Notes: generated by a model from the letters alone, not told the origin. DNA of 64,000 nt from Rhodoplanes tepidamans (GCF_030813915.1 NZ_JAUSUJ010000002.1:124001-188000), one strand, 5' to 3'; positions 7,648 to 16,945 are shown, numbered from the stretch's first letter. Program-made: numbers and translations.

Positions 7648-7740
7648 GTGCTCCGCGAAGGCGGAGCACCCAGCACGCCGCAGCGCCTCGGGTCCGTCTC
7701 GAAAGCCGGTGACTACTGGATCGTCCGCCTTCGCGGACGA
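7648..7740. repeat. pair of REP-like hairpins
   Basis: Two perfect hairpins occur: 7648-7669 (gtgctccgc, loop gaag, gcggagcac) and 7721-7740 (tcgtccgc, loop cttc, gcggacga). They sit in the 250-base gap between the ligase 3' end and the ECF42 unit, on which no gene is seen. The second may help stop or process the transcripts around it. Confidence 0.7.
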
Positions 7741-7781
7741 TGACCATCGAGAGACCGTGCGCGCCAACGGCGCGCCTGCTC

Positions 7782-9557
7782 TCATCCCCCCTTGCGTTTC
7801 CCGGTTCGTGCCAAGCCGGGATCCAGCACGCGGCCGCCGGAGGAGGGGGTCTGCTCGGCGGCGTCGAGCATCGTCGTCAGGGTGTCGAGCCGGTCGGCTT
7901 CGCCGGGGGGCTTGTCGAAGCGCAGCCGGCTGATGCGGGGGAAGCGCATCGCCACGCCGGAGCGGTGCCGGGTCGAGCGCTGCAGCCCCTCGAACGCCAC
8001 CTCGAATACGAGGCCGGTCTCCGCGTCGTGCGTCACCTCGCGCACCGGGCCGAAGCGGTTCACGGTGTTCTGCCGCACGAACCGGTCGATCTTCAAGAGC
8101 TCCTCGTCGGTGAAGCCGAAATAGGCCTTGCCCACCGGCACCAGCTCCTCGCCGTCCTCGCCCGTGCGCCACAGGCCGAACGTGTAGTCGGAATAGTAGG
8201 AGGAGCGCTTGCCGTGGCCGCGCTGCGCATACATCAGAACGGCGTCGACGATGAACGGGTCGCGCTTCCACTTCCACCAGAGTCCCTTGGGGCGGCCCGG
8301 CAGATAGGGCGCGTCGCGGCGCTTCAGCATCACGCCCTCGATCGCCTCGGCGTCCGGTCCGGCCCCGATTGTGGTCGGGTTGGCGCGCGCATGGGCGAGC
8401 GCGTCCCAGTCGGCGAACGGGATTTCTGCGGAGAGATCGATGCGCGGCTCGGACAGCTTTTCGACCAGCGCGGCGAGGCGTGCGCGGCGCGCCGCGAGCG
8501 GTTTCTCGCGGAGATCCTCGTCGCCCTCGACCAGCAGATCGTAGGCGCGCAGGTGGGCCGGAAACGCGGCGATCAGTTTCGCCGTCACGGCCTTGCGGTT
8601 GAGCCGCTGCTGCAGCACGTTGAACGATTGGACGCGCCCGTCGCGCACGACCAGCAGCTCGCCGTCGATGGCGCCGTCGAAGCTCAGGACCTCGATCAGA
8701 TCCGGGAACGATGCCGAGATGTCCTCCCCGGTGCGCGAATAGAGTCGCGCCACACGCCGCCCGTCGGGACAGACGCCGGCCGCGGCCTGCACCCGGATGC
8801 CGTCCCATTTCCATTCGGCGACGAAGTCGGCCGGGTCGAGGATCTTGAAGTCGTCGGCCCCGATGGCGTGCGACAGCATCGGCGGCCGGAAGCTCGCCGG
8901 ATCCTCGGCCGCCGGCTTGTCCGCGCGACCCTCGATCCAGGCGAACAGGTCTTCGTAGGGCGGCGCGAGACCCGGCCAGAGAATCTCGATCTCGTCCGGC
9001 TCCTTGTCGCCGAGCGCCGCGACCGCGGTCTTGGCCAGCCGCGCCGAGACGCCGATGCGCAAGGATCCGGTGACGAGCTTCAGCAGCGCCCACCGCCCGG
9101 TCTCGTCGAGCCCGTCGAGCCAGCGGGCGAGCGTCCTCGGCAGCTCCGTCTTGCCGAGCGTCTGCAGCGTCGTGATCACGTCGGCGAGGGAAGGCGTGAG
9201 ATGTGCGCTGTCGTGGCCGATGGATGGAGGTGCGGCGGCCTCCTCTCCACCCTTCCCCGGAGGGGGAGGGTCGGGCGGGGAGGGCGGAGCGGGCCACATC
9301 AGCGCGACCGTCTCGGAGAGGTCGCCGACATAGTCGTAGGACATCTCGAACAGCACCGGGTCGGTGCGCTCGGCGATCAGGGTCCTGATCAGGCCCGGCT
9401 TGGCGTGCTGGAACGACAGCGCGCCGGTGAGCGCGGCGAGCGCGAAGCCGCGCTCGGGATCCGGCGTGGTGCGGAAGTAGTCCGTCATCTGCCGCAGCTT
9501 GGCGGTGCGGCCGGGCTCGTAGGCGAGGCGGTCGAGCAGGGCGGCGAAGCGGTTCAT
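7782..9557 (-). CDS. ATP-dependent DNA ligase (ligase-associated repair cluster)
   Basis: This 591-residue single-chain ATP-dependent ligase has an N-terminal helical DNA-binding region, then the adenylation motif I EWKWDGIRV (active Lys in KWDG), LYSRTGEDI, DGELLV, GVMLKRRDAPYLPGRPKGLWWKWKRD and an OB-fold domain. It belongs to the bacterial clade found with an exonuclease, a DEXH helicase and a PdeM-like phosphoesterase. Its role is DNA nick sealing in repair. ATG overlaps the exonuclease stop by 4 bases (ATGA). A 30-residue Pro/Gly-rich stretch (about residues 90-120) interrupts the N-terminal domain and looks like an in-frame repeat insertion. Confidence 0.92.
   Translation of the reverse strand: MNRFAALLDRLAYEPGRTAKLRQMTDYFRTTPDPERGFALAALTGALSFQHAKPGLIRTLIAERTDPVLFEMSYDYVGDLSETVALMWPAPPSPPDPPPPGKGGEEAAAPPSIGHDSAHLTPSLADVITTLQTLGKTELPRTLARWLDGLDETGRWALLKLVTGSLRIGVSARLAKTAVAALGDKEPDEIEILWPGLAPPYEDLFAWIEGRADKPAAEDPASFRPPMLSHAIGADDFKILDPADFVAEWKWDGIRVQAAAGVCPDGRRVARLYSRTGEDISASFPDLIEVLSFDGAIDGELLVVRDGRVQSFNVLQQRLNRKAVTAKLIAAFPAHLRAYDLLVEGDEDLREKPLAARRARLAALVEKLSEPRIDLSAEIPFADWDALAHARANPTTIGAGPDAEAIEGVMLKRRDAPYLPGRPKGLWWKWKRDPFIVDAVLMYAQRGHGKRSSYYSDYTFGLWRTGEDGEELVPVGKAYFGFTDEELLKIDRFVRQNTVNRFGPVREVTHDAETGLVFEVAFEGLQRSTRHRSGVAMRFPRISRLRFDKPPGEADRLDTLTTMLDAAEQTPSSGGRVLDPGLARTGKRKGG
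9236..9297. repeat. low-complexity insertion inside the ligase gene
   Basis: A C/G-rich stretch with imperfect cccttcccc/gggggaggg symmetry encodes PSPPDPPPPGKGGEEAA between two conserved ligase segments (VALMWPA and LADVITTLQTLG). It resembles the REP-like elements found elsewhere in the window and keeps the frame open. Confidence 0.45.
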
Positions 9558-10636
9558 GCGGGCTCGCCCGCCGCGGACTCGTCCGTAGCGGACGCGTCCT
9601 GATCAGAACTCGCCGTCGCCGCCTCCAGGACCTCGACCTCCTCCTCGTCGCCGTAGCCGACCAGATGCAGCGGCTTCGCCCGCAGGCCTCGCGTCGCGCA
9701 CCAGTGCACCAGCGCCTCCTCGGCCCCGTGCGTCAGCCAGATCTCGCGCGCGCCGGTCGCCGGGATGACGCGGGTCAGCCCGTCCCAGTCGCAATGGTCG
9801 GAGACGACCAGCGGCAGCTCGACGCCGCGCTGGCGGGCCCGCGCCCGGATGCGCATCCAGCCCGAGGCGAAGCACGCGATGGGATCGGGGAAGCGCCGCG
9901 TCCAGCGGTCGCCGAGCGCGGAGGGCGGGCACAGCACCACGGCGCCGGCGAACTCCGCCTTCTGCCCGTCGCGCACCGCCCGCAGATCGCCCAGATCCAT
10001 GCGAACCGCATAGTAGCCGGTGATCGCCTCCATGGCGCCGTGCAGGAAGATCGGCCGGTCGTATCCGGCGGCGCGCAGGAGCGCGATCAGCCGCTGCGCC
10101 TTGCCGAGCGAATAGGCGCCGACCAGATGCGCGCGGTCCGGAAACAGCGCCAGCGAGCGCATCAGCTTGCCGATCTCGGTCGCGATGTCGCCGTGGCGGA
10201 ACACCGGCAGGCCGAACGTCGCTTCGCTGATGAACACGTCGCACGGCACCAGCTCGAACGGCGCGCAGGTCGGGTCCGGCACGTCCTTGTAGTCGCCCGA
10301 GGCGACGATCACGAGCCCGTTCCGCTCGACGCGGATCTGGGCCGAGCCCAGCACGTGGCCGGCCGGGTGGAAGCTCACCGTCGTGCCGTCGATCGTGAGG
10401 CGCTCGCCGTAGGCGACCGCCTGGGTCGTGCCGGCGAAGCCCTCGCCGTAGCGCAGCCGCATCAGGTCGAGCGTTTCGGCGGTCGCCAGCACGGCGCCGT
10501 GCCCGGCCCGCGCGTGGTCGGAATGCGCATGCGTGATCAGGGCCCGCTTGACCGGCCGCACGGGATCGATGTGGAAGGCGCCCTCGGGACAGCACAGGCC
10601 GGCGGGCGTCGGGACGAGCAGGTTTTCGGGACGCAT
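9554..10636 (-). CDS. ligase-associated DNA exonuclease (metallo-beta-lactamase fold)
   Basis: This 360-residue protein has the metallo-beta-lactamase/beta-CASP metal motif THAHSDHARAG near residue 35, HPAGHVLGSAQ, GDYKD and VVSDHCDWDGL. It matches the family called ligase-associated DNA damage response exonuclease, related to SNM1/Artemis and CPSF73. It probably trims DNA ends before the adjacent ligase acts. The ATG at 10636 (MRPENLLVPTPAGLCCPEG) gives the family length; the longer reading to 10687 adds only 17 unlike residues. It overlaps the ligase gene by 4 bases, and the two are surely co-translated. Confidence 0.9.
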   Translation of the reverse strand: MRPENLLVPTPAGLCCPEGAFHIDPVRPVKRALITHAHSDHARAGHGAVLATAETLDLMRLRYGEGFAGTTQAVAYGERLTIDGTTVSFHPAGHVLGSAQIRVERNGLVIVASGDYKDVPDPTCAPFELVPCDVFISEATFGLPVFRHGDIATEIGKLMRSLALFPDRAHLVGAYSLGKAQRLIALLRAAGYDRPIFLHGAMEAITGYYAVRMDLGDLRAVRDGQKAEFAGAVVLCPPSALGDRWTRRFPDPIACFASGWMRIRARARQRGVELPLVVSDHCDWDGLTRVIPATGAREIWLTHGAEEALVHWCATRGLRAKPLHLVGYGDEEEVEVLEAATASSDQDASATDESAAGEPA

Positions 10637-10695
10637 GTTCGCAAGATAGGCATTGCGGCGAACGATGCGAGAGGAGGACGGCACCACCTCGCTTC

Positions 10696-10736
10696 ACCTC
10701 TCCCCTGCGGGGAGAGGTCGGATCGCGAAGCGATCC
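10696..10736. repeat. REP-like double hairpin
   Basis: Two adjacent perfect hairpins occur, 10696-10718 (acctctcccc/ggggagaggt) and 10720-10736 (ggatcgc/gcgatcc), followed by the gggtgaggggg tail typical of this family. It lies upstream of the exonuclease start and downstream of the dihydroorotate dehydrogenase-like gene. Confidence 0.75.
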
Positions 10737-10821
10737 GGGTGAGGGGGTGCCGAGCCATCCAGCCGGCGCCGTAAACCCTCACCCCGGGCGCGTCGCCACG
10801 CTCGTTCCGTCACCCGCCGGG

Positions 10822-11916
10822 CTACCGCACGTCGACGCCCACCGCCTCGGAGACGTGCTTCACGCCGTCGCGGTCCAGCAGGTCGAGGAGCCCGCGGGTG
10901 ATGCGCCGCACCACGCCCGGGCCCTCGTAGATCAGCGCGGTCAGCAGCGCGACCAGCGAGGCGCCCTTGCGGATCTTGGCATAGGCGTCCGCGGCCGAGG
11001 ACACGCCGCCCGAGGCGAACAGCACGAAGCGGTTCCGGTCCATGCGCCGCCAGCATTCGACGAGGCAGTGGTCGAGCAGCGCGGCGCTGGGCGGCCCCGA
11101 GACGGCGCCGGGCCAGCTCTTCCACACCGCCTCGGGCGTGACGAGGCCGGCCGGCTTGACGCTCGGCAGGTTGAACATGAGGCCGGAGATTTTCGTGTGC
11201 CGCCCGACGATCTCCAGGAGCTGCTCGATCATCGCGACGCCGCCGAGCGGCGACACCTTGAGGAACGACGGCCGCGGCGCGTAGGGCGTCGCGTCGAGCG
11301 CCGTCAGCCAGGCGTCGAGCCGGCCCGGGTCGGCGAAAAAGTCGCAGCCGTCGGTGGTGTTCGGGCAGCTCAGGTTGAACATCAGGTAGTCGGCGGCCGG
11401 GGCCAGCACGGTCGCGGCCCGCATGTACTCGGCGATCAGTGCGTCGTCGCCGATCGGCGGTGCGCCGCGGCCCCGGTTGGTGGCGACGATGTTGATGCCG
11501 AGCGGCACCGGCAGGCGGGTGCCGGCGAGCCGGTGCGCCACCGCCTCGGCGCCCTCGTTGGGCACCCCGTAGGCGACGACGAGCGCGCGGTCCGCCGGCA
11601 GGCGGAACAGCCGGGGCGGCGGGTTGCCGGCGGAGGGCTCGGCCGACACCGAGCCGATCTCGACGAAGCCGAAGCCGAGCCCGGCCAGCGCGCTCACCGC
11701 CTCGCCGTTCTTGTCGAAGCCGGCCGAGAGGCCGATCGGGCTCGGAAAGCGCAGGCCGTCGATCGTCACCGCGAGCCGCGGATCCGTCACGGCCGTGACG
11801 GCGCGCATCAGCGGAGCCGCGGCGCCGGCGCGGGCGCCGGCCGCCATGGCGAGATGGTGGGCCCGCTCGGGATCGAGCCGGAACAGGGCCGGACGCAGCA
11901 GCGTGTAGAGGGACAT
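10822..11916 (-). CDS. dihydroorotate dehydrogenase-like flavoprotein
   Basis: This 364-residue protein has the layout of quinone-dependent (class 2) dihydroorotate dehydrogenase: N-terminal helices (MSLYTLLRPALFRLDPERAHHLAM) followed by an FMN barrel (GLSAGFDKNGEAV, GFGFVEIGSV, SFLKVSPLG, FASGGVSSAADAYAKIRKGASLV). PyrD oxidises dihydroorotate in pyrimidine synthesis. Two features are odd. The catalytic loop reads NLSCPNTTDG, with Cys where class 2 enzymes have Ser, and the usual NRMGFNN segment reads VAYGVPNEGA. It may be a divergent paralogue rather than the housekeeping PyrD. It lies inside the ligase-associated repair gene set. Confidence 0.75.
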   Translation of the reverse strand: MSLYTLLRPALFRLDPERAHHLAMAAGARAGAAAPLMRAVTAVTDPRLAVTIDGLRFPSPIGLSAGFDKNGEAVSALAGLGFGFVEIGSVSAEPSAGNPPPRLFRLPADRALVVAYGVPNEGAEAVAHRLAGTRLPVPLGINIVATNRGRGAPPIGDDALIAEYMRAATVLAPAADYLMFNLSCPNTTDGCDFFADPGRLDAWLTALDATPYAPRPSFLKVSPLGGVAMIEQLLEIVGRHTKISGLMFNLPSVKPAGLVTPEAVWKSWPGAVSGPPSAALLDHCLVECWRRMDRNRFVLFASGGVSSAADAYAKIRKGASLVALLTALIYEGPGVVRRITRGLLDLLDRDGVKHVSEAVGVDVR

Positions 11917-11995
11917 GACGGACCGCCCATGGTGAGGGGCGAACCGTAGCGCCGCGCGTCGCGGCCGGGAACGGGCCGGCCCGCAAGGCTGCCGG

Positions 11996-13351
11996 TCAGC
12001 TGTCGCGTGAACGGCGTCGCAGCCCGACGACCAGCGCGGTGCGGTCGCGACCGGCCTGGTGCTCGTGCACGGCCTCCTCCAGGATCTCGACCGCGAAGCC
12101 GGCCGCGGCAGCGGTCCGTTCCACATAGGCGCGGCCGTGCACGAAGCAGCCGCCCTGGGCGAGGCCGTCGAGGCTGCCGACCGCGACCGCGTCCGGATCG
12201 TCGGCGTTCGGGAACAGCGTCGCGACCACCACGCCGCCGTCGCGCAGCGCGGTCGCGGCGGCGGCGAGCGCGGGGGCGAGGTCGCCGAAATGGATCAGGG
12301 TGGCGGCACAGGTGACCGCGTCGAACGCGGCCGGCCGCGCCAGCAGGAAGGCGACCAGGTCGCCCTGGTGCAGCGTGTCGTAGAGAGCCTTGGCGCGCGC
12401 CTGCGCGATCATCGGGGCGGAGAGGTCGACGCCGTCGAGCCGCCGCGCCCGGTGCTTCACCAGCACGCCGACCAGGCCGGTGCCGCAGCCCGTGTCGGCG
12501 ATGTCGAGCAGGCCCTCCGGGCTCGTGCGGGCGAGCGCGTCGGCGACCAGCGCCGCGCCCCGGTAGGCGTGTGGTCCGGCCCCGGCGTCCCAGCCCGCCG
12601 CCCGGGCGGCGTAGAGCGACTCGATCTGGCGGTCGCTCGCCCGCTCGGGGAGGGGGACCGCGCCCAGCCGGGCCAGCAGCAGGCGGGTGCCATCGCGATC
12701 CTCCGGGTCTCGCGCCAGCACGGCCTCCAGGCAGGCGCGGGCCGGCTCGGTGGCGCCGCAGCGGGCGAGCAGGAGGCCGAGCAGGCGCAGCGGAAAGCCG
12801 GGCTCCTGCGCGGTGCGCGCCGCGACCTCGGCGCAGCCGAGCGCCGCCGCGGTGTCGCCGGCCTCGACGAGCGCGAGGCCGAGCCGGATCCGGCTCTCGG
12901 CATGGAACGGCCGCAGAGCCACGGCCCGGTCGAGATGGGCGAGCGCCGCGGCGGTGTCGCCGAGGGCCGCGAGTGTCGAGCCGAGATTGAGGTGCGCCTC
13001 GGCGAAGTCCGGCTTGTGGGCGATCGCCTGCCGGTAGTAGGCGACCGCCGCGGCGGTGTCGCCCTGGCGCCTGAGCGCATTGCCGAGATTGTTGTGCACC
13101 TGGACCGCGGCCGGTGCCGCGGCGAGAGCGGCGCGCAGATGCGCCACCGCCTCGTCGGTGCGGCCGAGCTCGGTCAGGACATTGGCGAGGTTGTTGTGGG
13201 CGACCACCGACTGCGGCGCCACCTCGATCGCTTCGCGGTACCGCTTGACCGCGGCCTCCAACCGACCCTGGGCCTTGAGCGCCGCGGCGGCGGCGCAGAT
13301 CGCCTCGGCATTGCCCTGCTTGGCCGCCGCCCGGCGGTCGCGACGATTCAT
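11996..13351 (-). CDS. TPR-repeat SAM-dependent methyltransferase
   Basis: This 451-residue protein has a basic N-terminus (MNRRDRRAAAKQGN). About seven tetratricopeptide repeats follow (roughly 20-255; e.g. AVKRYREAIEVAPQSVVAHNNLANVL and AAVAYYRQAIAHKPDFAEAHLNLGS). A class I methyltransferase domain follows, with motif I LLDIADTGCGTGLVGVLV, LDGVDLSAPMIAQARAK and FDAVTCAATLIHFGDL. Proteins of this type methylate unknown partners held by the TPR array. The ATG at 13351 is chosen because upstream reading is Arg/Pro-rich and unlike TPR. It is on the minus strand, divergent from the DEXH helicase with 123 bases between. Confidence 0.85.
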   Translation of the reverse strand: MNRRDRRAAAKQGNAEAICAAAAALKAQGRLEAAVKRYREAIEVAPQSVVAHNNLANVLTELGRTDEAVAHLRAALAAAPAAVQVHNNLGNALRRQGDTAAAVAYYRQAIAHKPDFAEAHLNLGSTLAALGDTAAALAHLDRAVALRPFHAESRIRLGLALVEAGDTAAALGCAEVAARTAQEPGFPLRLLGLLLARCGATEPARACLEAVLARDPEDRDGTRLLLARLGAVPLPERASDRQIESLYAARAAGWDAGAGPHAYRGAALVADALARTSPEGLLDIADTGCGTGLVGVLVKHRARRLDGVDLSAPMIAQARAKALYDTLHQGDLVAFLLARPAAFDAVTCAATLIHFGDLAPALAAAATALRDGGVVVATLFPNADDPDAVAVGSLDGLAQGGCFVHGRAYVERTAAAAGFAVEILEEAVHEHQAGRDRTALVVGLRRRSRDS

Positions 13352-13474
13352 GGCCGGCTCCGGTTCCGGGTGTCGTCGGCAAGCCGTAGCGGAAAGTCGT
13401 TTACCGTCCGTTAACCATGATCCGAGGTTTTCGGCCGGCTTGGATCGGCCGCCCCGGCGCGCTACCACGGCGGG

Positions 13475-16045
13475 GTGAGCGAGCCCGCGCCCCTCGAAAC
13501 GCCCGCGCCGGACCTGCCGGAGCCCTTCGCCCGCTGGTTCGCGGGACGCGGCTGGGCGCCGCGGCCGCACCAGCTCGCCCTCCTGGCCGCCGCGCAGGCC
13601 GGCCGCTCGGCCCTGCTGATCGCCCCCACCGGCGCCGGCAAGACGCTGGCCGGTTTCCTGCCGACCCTGGTGGAGCTGTTCGAGACGCGTCGCCGCGGGG
13701 CGAAGCCGCCCGCCGGGGGTGGGGGGCTCTTCGGAGCGGCGCACCGCCGCCCCGGCGGCCTCCACACGCTCTACATCTCACCCCTCAAGGCGCTGGCCGT
13801 CGACATCGCCCGCAACCTCGAGCGGCCCGTGGCCGAGATGGGGCTGCCGGTCCGCATCGAGACGCGCACCGGCGACACGCCGCAGAGCCGGCGGTCCCGC
13901 CAGCGCCGCGATCCGCCCGACATCCTGCTCACCACGCCGGAGCAGCTCGCGCTGCTGCTCGCCAGCGCCGACGCGCCCTATCTGTTCGGCAGCCTGCGCC
14001 GCGTCGTGCTCGACGAGCTGCATGCGCTGGTCACGTCCAAGCGCGGCGATCTCCTGTCGCTCGGCCTGTCGCGATTGTTCGCCGCGGCGCCGGGTCTCAC
14101 GACGGTCGGTCTCTCGGCCACGGTCGCGGACCCCGAAGAGCTGGCGCGCTTCCTGGTGCCGCAGCGGGACGGCGTGGCGCAGGCCGAGATCGTGCAGGCG
14201 GCGGCCGGTGCGGCGCCGATCGTCGAGATGCTGGACACGGCCGAGCACCTGCCGTGGGCGGGGCATTCGGCCGCCCATGCGCTCGCCGAGATCTACGGCC
14301 TGATCGGCCGCCACAGGACCACGCTGGTGTTCGTCAACACGCGCAGCCAGGCCGAATTCCTGTTCCAGGCGCTGTGGCGCATCAACGAGGACGGCCACGC
14401 CATCGCGCTCCATCACGGCTCGCTCGACGTCGCCCAGCGCCGCAAGGTCGAGGCCGCGATGGGCGAGGGCCGGCTGCGCGCCGTGGTGTGCACCTCGTCG
14501 CTCGATCTCGGCATCGACTGGGGCGACGTCGATCTGGTGATCAATGTCGGCGCGCCCAAGGGCGCGTCGCGGCTGACCCAGCGCATCGGCCGCGCCAACC
14601 ACCGGCTCGACGAGCCGTCGCGCGCCGTGCTGGTGCCGGCCAACCGCTTCGAGGTCCTGGAGTGCCGCGCCGCCATCGACGCGGTCGCGGAGAATGCGCA
14701 GGACACGCCGCCCCTGCGCACCGGCGCGCTCGACGTGCTGGCCCAGCACGTGCTCGGCTGCGCCTGCGGGGCGCCGTTCCTCGCCGACGATCTGTTCGAC
14801 GAGGTGCGGGCGGCCGCGCCCTATGCCGCGCTGACGCGCCGGGACTTCGACAGCGCGCTCGACTTCGTCGCCACCGGCGGCTACGCGCTGAAGGCCTACG
14901 AGCGCTTCGCCAAGATCCGGAAGGGTGCCGACGGGTGCTGGCGCGTCACCCATCCGCGCGTCGCGCAGCGCTATCGGCTCAATGTCGGCACCATCGTCGA
15001 GGAGCCGATGATCAAGATCCGGCTCGTGAAGGCCCGCGGTGCAGCGACGCGCGGACCGGCCGGCGCGATCGGGCGCGGCGGAAAACTGCTCGGCGAGGTG
15101 GAGGAGTATTTCGTCGAGGGGCTGGTGCCGGGCGACACCTTCCTGTTCGCCGGCGAGGTGCTGCGCTACGAGGCCCTGGCCGAGGACTCCGCCTACGTGT
15201 CGCGCGCGACTGCGGAGGATCCGAAGGTCCCGATCTATGCGGGCGGCAAGTTTCCGCTGTCGACCTATCTGGCGGCGCGGGTGCGCGACATGCTGGCGTC
15301 CCCGTCGACATGGCGGCGGCTTCCTGATCAGGTGCACGGCTGGCTCGACCTGCAGCGGGCGCGCTCGCGCCTGCCGAAGCCCGGCGAGCTGCTGGTCGAG
15401 ACCTTTCCGCGCTCCGACAAGCATTATCTGGTCTGCTATCCGTTCGAGGGGCGGCTCGCGCATCAGACGCTCGGCATGCTGCTGACGCGGCGCCTGGAGC
15501 GGGCGCGGCAGAGGCCGCTCGGCTTCGTCGCCAACGAGTATGCGCTCGCCGTGTGGGGGCTGGGCGACCTCTCCTTCGCCGTGAAGCGTGGGGCGTTGCG
15601 CCTGTCGGAACTGTTCGACGAGGACATGCTGGGCGACGATCTCGAGGCGTGGCTCGCCGAATCGGCGCTGATGAAACGCACGTTTCGCCAGTGCGCCGTG
15701 ATCGCCGGCCTGATCGAGCGACGCAGCGGCGGCGAGGAAAAGAGCCGGCGCCAGGTGACGATCTCGACCGATCTGGTCTACGACGTGCTGCGAAGACATC
15801 AGCCCGATCACATGCTGTTGCGCGCCGCGCGGGCCGAGGCCGCGACCGGGCTGCTTGACATCCGGCGGCTCGGTTTGCTGCTCTCGCGGGTGAGGGGGCG
15901 AATCGTCCACGAACCGCTGTCGCGCGTCTCTCCGCTCGCTGTTCCGGTGATGCTGGAGATCGGCCGCGAACGGGTCGCCGGCGAAGCGTCCGAGGCGCTG
16001 CTGGCGGAAGCCGAGGCGGATCTGGTCAGGGAGGCGATGGGGTGA
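13475..16045 (+). CDS. ligase-associated DEXH-box DNA helicase (Lhr-like)
   Basis: This 856-residue superfamily 2 helicase starts at a GTG. Motifs run in order: Q-like HQLALLAAAQ, Walker A APTGAGKT (about residue 50), TTPEQL, DELHAL (motif II, DEVH-type), SATV, FVNTRSQAEF, TSSLDLGIDWGDVDLVINVGAPKGASR and QRIGRANHR (motif VI). The long C-terminal winged-helix region matches the Lhr family, specifically the ligase-associated branch. It is expected to unwind or translocate on damaged DNA for the exonuclease and ligase encoded 3-4 kb upstream on the other strand. A Gly/Pro-rich loop around residues 70-90 precedes LYISPLKALAVD. Confidence 0.92.
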   Translation: MSEPAPLETPAPDLPEPFARWFAGRGWAPRPHQLALLAAAQAGRSALLIAPTGAGKTLAGFLPTLVELFETRRRGAKPPAGGGGLFGAAHRRPGGLHTLYISPLKALAVDIARNLERPVAEMGLPVRIETRTGDTPQSRRSRQRRDPPDILLTTPEQLALLLASADAPYLFGSLRRVVLDELHALVTSKRGDLLSLGLSRLFAAAPGLTTVGLSATVADPEELARFLVPQRDGVAQAEIVQAAAGAAPIVEMLDTAEHLPWAGHSAAHALAEIYGLIGRHRTTLVFVNTRSQAEFLFQALWRINEDGHAIALHHGSLDVAQRRKVEAAMGEGRLRAVVCTSSLDLGIDWGDVDLVINVGAPKGASRLTQRIGRANHRLDEPSRAVLVPANRFEVLECRAAIDAVAENAQDTPPLRTGALDVLAQHVLGCACGAPFLADDLFDEVRAAAPYAALTRRDFDSALDFVATGGYALKAYERFAKIRKGADGCWRVTHPRVAQRYRLNVGTIVEEPMIKIRLVKARGAATRGPAGAIGRGGKLLGEVEEYFVEGLVPGDTFLFAGEVLRYEALAEDSAYVSRATAEDPKVPIYAGGKFPLSTYLAARVRDMLASPSTWRRLPDQVHGWLDLQRARSRLPKPGELLVETFPRSDKHYLVCYPFEGRLAHQTLGMLLTRRLERARQRPLGFVANEYALAVWGLGDLSFAVKRGALRLSELFDEDMLGDDLEAWLAESALMKRTFRQCAVIAGLIERRSGGEEKSRRQVTISTDLVYDVLRRHQPDHMLLRAARAEAATGLLDIRRLGLLLSRVRGRIVHEPLSRVSPLAVPVMLEIGRERVAGEASEALLAEAEADLVREAMG

Positions 16046-16121
16046 GGGCAGGGGACGTCGCGTACGCAAGGCCGTCACCTCGATCGCGAGACTGGACTGC
16101 GGCGGTGCCGGAGCCGTTCCG

Positions 16122-16865
16122 ATGATGGACGTCCGTGCGGCCGGGTGGGGCGTCGCGGGCGACGATGCGTCGGCGGGGCGTGCGGTCGCCGGCGCCGTGC
16201 TGGTGGTCGCCGGTGTCGAGCTCGTCGCCGATCTGTCGGGCGCGCTGTGGTGGCCGGAGCGGCGCATGCTGCTGGTCGCCGACCTGCATCTGGAAAAGGG
16301 CTCGGCCTGCGCGGCGCGGGGATCGCTGCTGCCGCCGTTCGACACCGCCGACACGCTGGAGCGCCTCGCCTGGGTGGTCGCCTATTACGGCCCCTCCGTC
16401 GTCGTCGCGCTCGGCGACAGCTTTCACGACACCGCCGGCACCGAGCGCCTCGCGCCGGAGGACCGCGCGCATCTCGCCTCGCTCCAGCGCGGGCGCGACT
16501 GGGTGTGGATCGCCGGCAATCACGATCCCGAGCCGGGGCGCGACGTCGGCGGCGCGTTCGCCCGCGTGCTGCGGTTCGGTCCGCTGGTGCTGCGGCACGA
16601 GCCGGCCGGCCTCGGCACGGTCGGCGAGATCGCCGGTCATCTGCACCCCTGCGCCCGCGTCGTCCAGCGCGGCCGCAGCCTGACGCGGCGCTGCTTCGCC
16701 ACCGACGGCCACCGTTTGGTGATGCCGGCCTTCGGGGCCTACACGGGCGGGCTCAACGTGCGCCACGCGGCGTTCGACACCGTGTTCGACGGCACGGGCT
16801 TCACGGCCCATCTGATCGGCGACAACCGGCTCTACGCCTTCCCGGCCTCGCGCTGCGTGGGGTGA
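16122..16865 (+). CDS. pdeM: PdeM-like ligase-associated metallophosphoesterase
   Basis: This 247-residue calcineurin-type phosphoesterase has the expected metal motifs: VADLHLEKG (D-x-H), GDSFHD, GNHD and GHLHP, then the family-specific CFATDGHRLVMPAFGAYTGGLNV. PdeM proteins are Mn-dependent phosphodiesterases encoded with the ligase-associated exonuclease, ligase and helicase. Two tandem ATG codons (16122, 16125) follow a GGAG, and either may start the protein. It lies 76 bases after the helicase gene and is probably co-transcribed with it. Confidence 0.9.
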   Translation: MMDVRAAGWGVAGDDASAGRAVAGAVLVVAGVELVADLSGALWWPERRMLLVADLHLEKGSACAARGSLLPPFDTADTLERLAWVVAYYGPSVVVALGDSFHDTAGTERLAPEDRAHLASLQRGRDWVWIAGNHDPEPGRDVGGAFARVLRFGPLVLRHEPAGLGTVGEIAGHLHPCARVVQRGRSLTRRCFATDGHRLVMPAFGAYTGGLNVRHAAFDTVFDGTGFTAHLIGDNRLYAFPASRCVG

Positions 16866-16945
16866 GCCTCATTCGGGCTCTCAATTTCTCTGTCATGACC
16901 GGGCTCCTCTGACGGATCGCTGTCAGTTTCGGCGGAGCCACCATC

